Part shown: positions 56,581 to 64,000 of the stretch, piece after piece
Numbering within the stretch: position 1 is the stretch's first letter
How the letters are laid out: each line of letters starts with the position of its first letter
NCBI GenBank assembly: GCA_033980235.1
Contig: CM067067.1
Location: 7,710,047-7,774,046, forward strand
Direction: 5' to 3'
Length of the DNA: 64,000 nt
From: Diadema setosum
Lineage: Eukaryota > Echinodermata > Echinoidea > Diadematoida > Diadematidae
Notes under the pieces: generated by a model
Database searches by the model: none
What the model was told of the DNA's origin: nothing
Seen by the model: only the letters and a program-made list of their open reading frames with translations
Translations under genes and position numbers: made by a program

Positions 56581-59500
56581 AACATGATTACACTCACAGC
56601 TCTGTCTATTGTCTTTAAAGTATGTTTTACAATATACCTCCACCAAATGCCTCACATGTGACTGCCTTGTAATTCAAACCACCAACTAACCTCTCTCGTG
56701 AAGCCTGTGAAATATTGAGGAAATAAGTATTTCTACATGACAAGAACAGTATTTTAAAAGCAAAATAGCAGAGACAGTGTAGATTTTAAAGATTATCTGT
56801 GGCCTGGAAATAAAGTATGAGAATGAAAAGACTACAATCAAAAGAGCCTGCAACTGTTTTCTCAAATTTCTCAATAATATTCATGAAAATGATAGAATTG
56901 GAATTAGGAAACAGATGTCACAAATATTTCCGTGGACACTACTTGTGCATTCATGGAATGATGGTGATGTAATTGAATGTGTTATGTGTGCAAAGATCAA
57001 ACACATACACATGTAAATTTCAAAATCATCCGAACATAAGTACATGGCCTGTATATTTAATTTGGTGTAGTTCCTGGATGAAGTTTTTCCAGTTTTGTGT
57101 GTACATTACATTAGCATTGAATGAGAATAATATTGTGCTGTCATTTTCATTATGAGTCATAGATGTTTTTGTTGACATGTTTTAGACATACAGTAGTATG
57201 TTAATGATTCTTTTTGGAGGGTTTTGTTTCAAATGGTTGGTATCATAGGGTCGTGGGGACACCCATGGTGTACAAACTGTAAATATTATGGGAAATACTG
57301 GTGCGCAGAGACTCCCTTTAACATCTGTTTATGGTTCCAAACTTTCCAGGTATTCTTGAAAACTCTCCATGGATTTATCCCCATTTATGATGACATTTAC
57401 TGCTCTGCATGTATCTAGTGTGCCAGTGCTGACCTGAGGTTTTTGATGGGACTTGATCATAAATTAGCATTCTTAAATTTCAAAAGCTGTAGTGATTATG
57501 AGATAACTACATAGTTCCCTTACTGCCAAGATCTGCCTTCCTAGGAAAGGTTTTATGAGCACATTTCCACCCACTGCTGGAGTAAAAATGCCATACTCCT
57601 GAGAAGAAGTAAAACAAAACAAAGACCTTTGCCGGGCTCAACTGCTGATTTCATACTCTCCATCTGAACCAGGACTTGTGTTGTTCGTTTCCTGATGTGA
57701 GATGAGGTACAGCTGTACATGTACTGAGCATTGGTACTTATAGGCCATTTTTGTACATAATTTCTGAGACGAGGCGATTGTTGTTAATCAGAATCAAGTA
57801 ATACAAACCCTGTCATGAGTATGTGTGTGTGTGTGTGTGTCTGTCTGTCTGTCTGTGTGGACATTGCAACTTACAGCTAGAGCCTTTCTTCCACTTTCAG
57901 ATGTGTGCCCTTTGTACATGATTAATGTGAAAACTGAAATGTGATTTTGATCCACGCATAAAACTTGAGCAGACTAGAACTGGTGGCATTTTGAAGTGAA
58001 CTGTGCTAGCATGGTCCCCATCGTTTCATCAATCTTGGAAGTTTAGAGAATGTCACAATAAAGTCGAAAGTCATCACTCACGGGGTGACTCATTATATGG
58101 TCTGAGCACCTCAGAGGCAATAAAAAAATGCAGGTGAAACAAATTAACATTAATTTTTTTCTGTCTCTCTTTTACCTGGTGTGCCACTATCATGGAAGCC
58201 GGTGATGAGAGTCTCAGCTATAATTCTTATTGATTAAGATGGTGAATTGTTTTTCATGACACCTTTGTAAAGGTCAGCAAACATTAAATGATTTACAGTC
58301 ATTACATGAAAGATGATTATTGCAGAGAGACCAGACTCTAATTGATTTTGGAAGGAGGAAGAGAGGGAAAAGGGACTGAGGGAAAACAACACAATATAAT
58401 TCATGGTATGTTACTGATTCTAAGAAATTGGGAGTATGAGTGAAGTCTTTATCATTGTAATCCAAAAAACACTTACAGACTGCTAATGATTAATTGATGA
58501 CTTTATCACTAACACAATTGTTAATAATGTACACAAAGTACAAACTGTACAGTGTCGATACATCCAACAGAAATACTCCCCTGCTGTATAAAAACCATCT
58601 GATTATTTTTCAGTCCAGTGTTGGGATGTCCCACTGTGTAATATTTTTACCATGTCACACAGTGTACATGTAGACACTATTCAGAAGAGTTACTGAGGTA
58701 AGGGTAATTAGACCAAGTTATCAAAGCTGTTCAACATTCTTTGTCCTGTAAATTTTAGCTTGCTGAAAACACCAAAGGCAGATACTTGTCCATATGTCTG
58801 TCACAAAGAAGATGGGTGAATTAGAAGAGGAATATTTTAATACTCTGTCTTAATACAAAGGTACATGTATACCACAGGGATAAGCAGTGCACAGGATTTA
58901 GATGTAGACCTATTAATGTACTTTTTTTTTTTTTTAGCTTTTTGAGTACTGAAACAAATTAATTTACAGATTGTAGTATGTATACAGATGTGTTTACATT
59001 GTGTCTGAAGATGTAGTTTGTATGGTATACTACACATAGTGCTGAGTCAGACAAAATGCAAGTGCCATTATATTTCTCTGTTTCCCATCAGAAGAATTGA
59101 CCCGATTAGCAATTGCAAAATTCCAGCCCTACATAAAATGTAGCAGAATTCATTCCTTTGTGTAGACTTTGCAATAAAATGGGGGGGGGGGGGGGGCAAA
59201 CAATAACTTAAGAAATTAATGATAGAGTCTCTCACAAATGAATGCAGATCAAGTGTGGTATGCCATGTTACATGTAGGTGTTGTGAGTAAAGAGCTCAAC
59301 ATCTCAGTGTACAAGCTTGTATGTTGTAAAGTTGTGCATATTGCAGTAGAATATCAACATTATATTCTGAACAGTTTGTTTCTGGATGTATAGACAAAGC
59401 TAGTGATTGGAGTAAGCTGTATGTAGGAACGGAACAAAAACACTTGTGTGCACCATGTATCCAGCAAAGCCATTATTGCAGACAAGGTTTTGCTGTAAGA

Positions 59501-59697
59501 ATTATAATGTATTTATGCAAAAAATTAATTCTGTAATGCATCCATACTTCCAAAGATGCCATTTGGTATTCTGTCTTCTTTCTTCCACACTGTGATACAA
59601 GAGAAACTTTAATACTGGTACATGTGTGTTTGTGTGTGTATTAAATGTAAGTATGAAGTATTGAAGTATATGAGGTTTCTGAAAACAAATAGTCTCT
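56581..59697 (+). other. PIP5K1 intron 5, unrecognised stretch
   Basis: AT-rich intron sequence. There is a (GT)n(CTGT)n tract at about 57823-57856 and a poly-G run at 59181-59196. I looked for the next kinase exon (the glycine-loop region) and did not see it here, so intron 5 extends at least to the window edge. Confidence 0.55.
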
Positions 59698-61136
59698 TGT
59701 TACGTTCAAAATCACTCTGAGAATGATCGCACAAAAGAAACCATCAACTAATGTTCAGGCGGTTTATTAACAGTGATATTGTGGGTACAGACTCGTAATC
59801 AGTTTTCACATCAGTACAATAATGATCAATAGAAACAATTACAAATCGGTAATGGAATCACTTACATAGTTTGTTATCAAGTAATCCTTTGAAAATGTTC
59901 AGATACGATGTTCGATGCACCGATGAATGATCCTTGAGGCACAGATGAATGATTCCTCCGACGTAACTCCAAAGGCACAGGTTTGTTACGACCAAAATCA
60001 CTCTGAGAATGATCGCACAAAAGAAACAATCAACTAATGTTCAGGCGGTTTATTAACAGTGATATTGTGGGTACAGACTCGTAATCGGTTTTCACATCAG
60101 TACAATAATGATCAATAGAAACAGTTACAAATCAGTAATGAAATCACTTACACTTAGTACATGCAATATCCCTGGAAATGTCCAAATACGATGCTCGATG
60201 CACAAATGAATGATCCGCGATGCACCGATGAATGATACCTCAGACGTAAATCCAGAGGCGCAGGTTGTGATAATCCTCGTTATTAATCCGGGGTAAAAAT
60301 CCAAGTTATGCGTCCACAGCGAAACGTGCAGAATCCAAATGTTATGACGACCACGTCCAGTTGATGCGTTGAATGATGATTCACTTTATAATGTCCAGCA
60401 AGGAATCCAGCCCGTCACAGCTTTGCCGTAATAATGTCCGTTGCCACTAAAATATGGAGTCTATCTCCAACGTAGGCAAATTAATTCTCTGCAGGCAAAA
60501 TGTCTCCCAGGCCTTATCTCCACAAACACAGTTTGTATAGCAGGTCAGCAGGTAACACAGGACTGACTATAACAAGTCGCTTCAGAGCCAGAAGTGACAT
60601 AACTCTCAGAGCAGAGGTGTTGGGTACTCTGCCTACCTCAGAATTTCTCCTGCTTATATACTATCCATTCACCCCTTTCTAGTACCTTCTGTAATTTTCT
60701 CCAACCTGGGGCTACATACCTGAACATACTAGCAAGTCCAAATTCCAGGAATCCTGGATGACTCACTGCCTAATATGTGCATAACATCACTGCCAAAATT
60801 AACTACCAATCACATTGGGCTACAGGGGCAGTGCCTCACTCAGCCAGCACTTCCTAGAATTTTCTGGAATGGGTTAAATCATTCTAGATTGAGTGAGCTA
60901 CTGTATAATGTATTTCCTGTCACATGCATACATGTACTGTAGCTACATTGTATACATTTGTACCACATAGAAAATTCTCCACTGATCTGGTCAGCCTGTA
61001 TGTACTACATCTATATCATGTAGAATGTTCTCCATTAATCTGGTCACCCTGTGTACATTCAATGTGCACATTAAAACAACCATGCATACAACCTTGATAC
61101 ATGTACATATAACTACTTGTGTGTACATTTGTGACA
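59698..61136 (-). repeat. 3' LTR of the gypsy element, with a 286-bp tandem duplication
   Basis: Read on the minus strand the LTR starts TGTCACAAATGTACACAC (61136 downward) and ends CGTAACA (59704-59698), giving TGT...ACA ends and a length of about 1.44 kb. The sequence before it on that strand, CCCATGGGGGATGG, is a G-rich candidate polypurine tract. The U5-side end is duplicated in tandem: 59698-59983 and 59984-about 60265 share AATCACTCTGAGAATGATCG and the following 170 or more bases with few differences. The partner 5' LTR is outside the window, so the boundaries rest on end motifs alone. Confidence 0.7.
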
Positions 61137-61466
61137 CCATCCCCCATGGGAAAAAGAAAGCCTTGCCGTAGCAAGGGTTTCTTTTACCTTCACAATTTCT
61201 CATTGTTATTTACAACGAATGTGAGGTAAAATCCAAATCAAGCAACAACAATCACATACTATCACATGCCTTTTGAATAGCTGCATTAATTCCATGTTCT
61301 CATTTCATGGATACCATTTACAATGATATTGCTTGGATTCTCGAAGCTTATACAATCATGTCAAACTGTTTTGCATACATTAATGGATATATGCTAAACA
61401 CATACACTGTAAGTGATATGCCGGTGAAAACTTTTCACCCATGAATTCTACTGTGCTATCCACTAC

Positions 61467-64000
61467 CTATGTCACACCAACTGACTTTCTGTCATAGCAC
61501 TCTTTCAACATGTTGACGTGACACATTCTCTGTTCTTTGCGTCTGTCTGGTGTACTGATCACATAGTTCACATCACTGAGTTTCTTTTTGACACAGTATG
61601 GGCCACTGAACTTGGCTTTCAGTGGTTCACCTTGTATGGGCAGCAGTACAAGAACTTTGTCACCTGGTTTGAAGGTTCGGGCTTTGGCATTTTTGTCTGC
61701 CTTTCTCTTCCTAGAATCTTGTGACACTTTCAAGTGTTCCCTAGCTACCTCACAAGCCTTTGAAAGCCTTTCACGAAACTTTGACACATAGTCAAGTAGG
61801 TGGACCTCATCATCCTCAGTCATGAATTTCTCTTTGATGAGCTTCAGTGGACCCCTAACTTCATGACCGTACACCAACTCAAATCGTTGCGAACAGGAGG
61901 AAAGGGATGCCCTTATCCCAATCCTCGGGATACTCCTCACAAAATGCCCTAATCATTGTCTTTAGGGTCTGGTGGTAGCGCTCCAACGCACCTTGGGATT
62001 GGGGATGATAAGCTGACGACTTCAGCTGCTTCACACCCAAACGATACATCACCTCTTGAAATATGCCTGACATGAAATTTGACCCTTGGTCAGACTGCAC
62101 TTCCTTGGGCAACCCATACCTAGTGAAAAACTGCACTAGAGCATCTACCACAGTCTTAGCAGTGATATTTCTCAATGGGATAGCCTCTGGAAACCGAGTA
62201 GACATATCCATGATTGTCAAGAGGTACTTATGACCTGACCTAGTCCTAGGCAAAGGTCCAACACAGTCAACTAGAACCCGACTGAATGGTTCTTCAAATG
62301 CAGGTATCGGAATCAATGGTGCCGGCTTCACTGAATGCTGTGGTTTACCAGCCACCTGACATGTGTGACAAGTCTTGCAAAACTCAGCCACATCCACATT
62401 CAACCCTGGCCAATAAAAATGCCTCATGATCCGATCCTTTGTCTTTCTGACGCCTAAATGGCCGCCAACTGGTAACTCGTGAGCAATCCTCAAGATCTCA
62501 CCGCGGTAACTAGGAGGGACAACAACTTGACGGACCACCGTCCAATCCTCATCAGCTGGCCTATGGGGAGGTCTCCACTTCCTCATCAAAATGCCATCTT
62601 TGACATAATAGCACTCAGGGACCTTTTCAGCCTCAGCCTCAGAACATGCCGTCTGAGACAAGCCTTTCAACTCAGAGTCTGCCTGCTGTGCTTCAACCAA
62701 GGAAGACTTGCTAAACAGCCCATCACTGTTAGCCTCGGAGCCTAATACAGCAACCCCATCATTCAAATCCTTGAAAAAGGTTTCTGCCAACCAAACACCG
62801 GAATTCTCCTCCACATCAACAGAATCCGCATCATCTTGAACAGCTCTACGAGCCTGAGACCTAGTCACAACACAATCTGGGAAAATCCCAGGAAACTCCT
62901 CCTGCAACTGCTCAGTTTCAGCAACCACCACTGGTTTATCCGAAACAACTGGAGACGCAACCACCTTATCCCCAGCCAAGTCATTCCCCAACAGGAAGTC
63001 AATGCCTGCCATGGGCAACTCAGGAACAACTCCAACAGTGACAGGACCAGAAACTAGGTCACACTTCAAATCCACTCTATACAGTGGAACTGACATATAA
63101 CTGCCATCAACAGTCTGAATCAAGACTTTTGCATTAACTGCACTATCTGGTGGAAAAGTCATACCACCATCCACCATCAACGACTGAGAGGCCCCCGTAT
63201 CCCGCAGGATGACTACTGGTTTACCTGCCTCACCAGAAGTACATGGGGTCACCTCACCATCAAACAAAAAGCTACGATAGCTCTCATCCACCTGCTTAGT
63301 CCTATCTTTGAACTTGGGAGATCGACTTTCAATGGCCTGTGTTTCACTGAACGGGACACTATTTTCAGGTAGGACACTTTTTGACATGACAAATCCCATG
63401 TCCTTCTTTGTTTTGTTTTGCAACTTCCAACACTGTGACTTTACATGCCCTGTCTTGTTACAGTGAAAACATTTGATGACATTTGCACTTGTACTGGACC
63501 CTTTGTCAGATTGAGGCTTTGGTGCCGATGAAGTTTCAGAACTCGTGCCTTTTTCAGGACCAGCATTCTTTGGATTGCTCGACTGATTTTTGTCTCTCTT
63601 ATTTCCAGAGAAATTCCTGAAAGGTGGTCTGTTGTCATTTCTGTGGGTCAGCTCATACTCATCAGCCATCAAGGCTGCTTTATGCAAACTTGTCACTTTG
63701 TGATCATCCAAATGCGACCTCACACTGAAAGCAACACTCTTTTTGAATTCTTCCAAGAGAACAACCTCACGTAGGTTATCAAAATCCTGATCCACTTTCA
63801 GGGACCTGAACCACCTATCAAACATCATTTCTTTTTCACGAGCAAACTCAACATGTGTCTGGCCTGGTTTGCGGTACGAATTTCTGAACTTATGTCTGTA
63901 AGCCTCTGGCACCAACTCATAAGCATTCAACACTGCTTTCTTGACTGTAGCATAGTCACGTGATTGCTCTTCAGAGAGAGATGAGTACACATCGGCTGCT
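61467..64000 (-). pseudogene. Gag-protease-integrase polyprotein, 5' partial and frameshifted
   Basis: The frame is open from the window edge to 61879 (703 residues counted from position 63990; the frame continues upstream without a start). In that numbering residues about 1-115 are a SCAN-like capsid region. A CCHC zinc knuckle has C174, C177, H182 and C187. The protease active site is DTGA at 264-267 with LLGND at 333-337. The integrase zinc-binding residues are H504, H511, C541 and C544, and the catalytic triad is D575, D634 and E670 (D-X58-D-X35-E), all intact. The frame then breaks near 61885: about a dozen expected residues before FELVYGHEV are missing and the sequence continues in another frame to a TAG at 61467, including a GPY/F-type integrase C-terminal region (FSGPYCVKKK, HVNMLKE). 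Nothing resembling reverse transcriptase occurs. The product cannot be a functional integrase. Confidence 0.85.

Larger units (their letters stand above)
59698..64000 (-). mobile_element. Ty3/gypsy LTR retrotransposon, Gmr1-like, 3' part, lacking RT and RNase H
   Basis: The order on the minus strand is gag, aspartic protease, integrase, a 330-bp noncoding stretch (61137-61466), then the 3' LTR. There is no reverse transcriptase or RNase H block between protease and integrase, where most gypsy elements have it, nor after integrase, where Gmr1-like elements have it. The SCAN-like Gag region and the protease-to-integrase linker containing FPDCVVTRSQARRAV resemble Gmr1-like elements of deuterostomes. 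The 5' end lies outside the window. It is presumably an insertion in PIP5K1 intron 5. Confidence 0.85.

Noticed and set aside
61137..61466. Hidden reverse transcriptase remnant between integrase stop and LTR
   Set aside because: I read the minus strand here and found only stop-rich noncoding sequence, without RT or RNase H motifs.

Overview
This window looks like nuclear genomic DNA from an invertebrate deuterostome, most likely an echinoderm of sea-urchin type. The reasons are AT-rich sequence, small phase-conserved exons separated by kilobase introns, very dense inverted-repeat transposons, deuterostome-type protein-coding genes, and a Ty3/gypsy element with the gag type I associate with Gmr1-like elements. 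The species call is inference. No prokaryotic genes, CRISPR arrays or operons are present.

Three plus-strand genes lie head to tail. (1) Positions 1712-20801 hold a complete 17-exon INTS10 gene (Integrator subunit 10, about 728 aa). (2) Positions 25982-33151 hold a complete 8-exon RSPH14 gene (armadillo-repeat radial-spoke protein, 340 aa). (3) From 36889 runs the 5' part of a type I phosphatidylinositol 4-phosphate 5-kinase gene (PIP5K1). Its first five coding exons (161 codons) end at 55372 and the catalytic core lies beyond the window. All modelled exons join in consistent phase with GT-AG introns and give lengths close to those known for the families. The genes have unrelated jobs (nuclear RNA processing, ciliary motility, phosphoinositide signalling), so nothing suggests a functional cluster.

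Introns and intergenic DNA are full of mobile-element relics. INTS10 introns 2 and 3 hold two large fold-back elements (3226-5540 and 7086-8125). Other INTS10 introns hold several miniature inverted-repeat elements, a degraded LINE 3' end, and a tRNA-related composite SINE with an 18-bp target-site duplication. PIP5K1 intron 1 holds a three-level nest of inverted-repeat elements (39892-41476). Intron 5 holds a Helentron/HINE-like element with internal tandem repeats (55504-56580).

The right edge (59698-64000, minus strand) is the 3' part of a Ty3/gypsy LTR retrotransposon, presumably within PIP5K1 intron 5. It encodes Gag with a zinc knuckle, an aspartic protease and an integrase, but no reverse transcriptase or RNase H in any position visible here. 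The integrase frame is broken. This is the most unusual item in the window.
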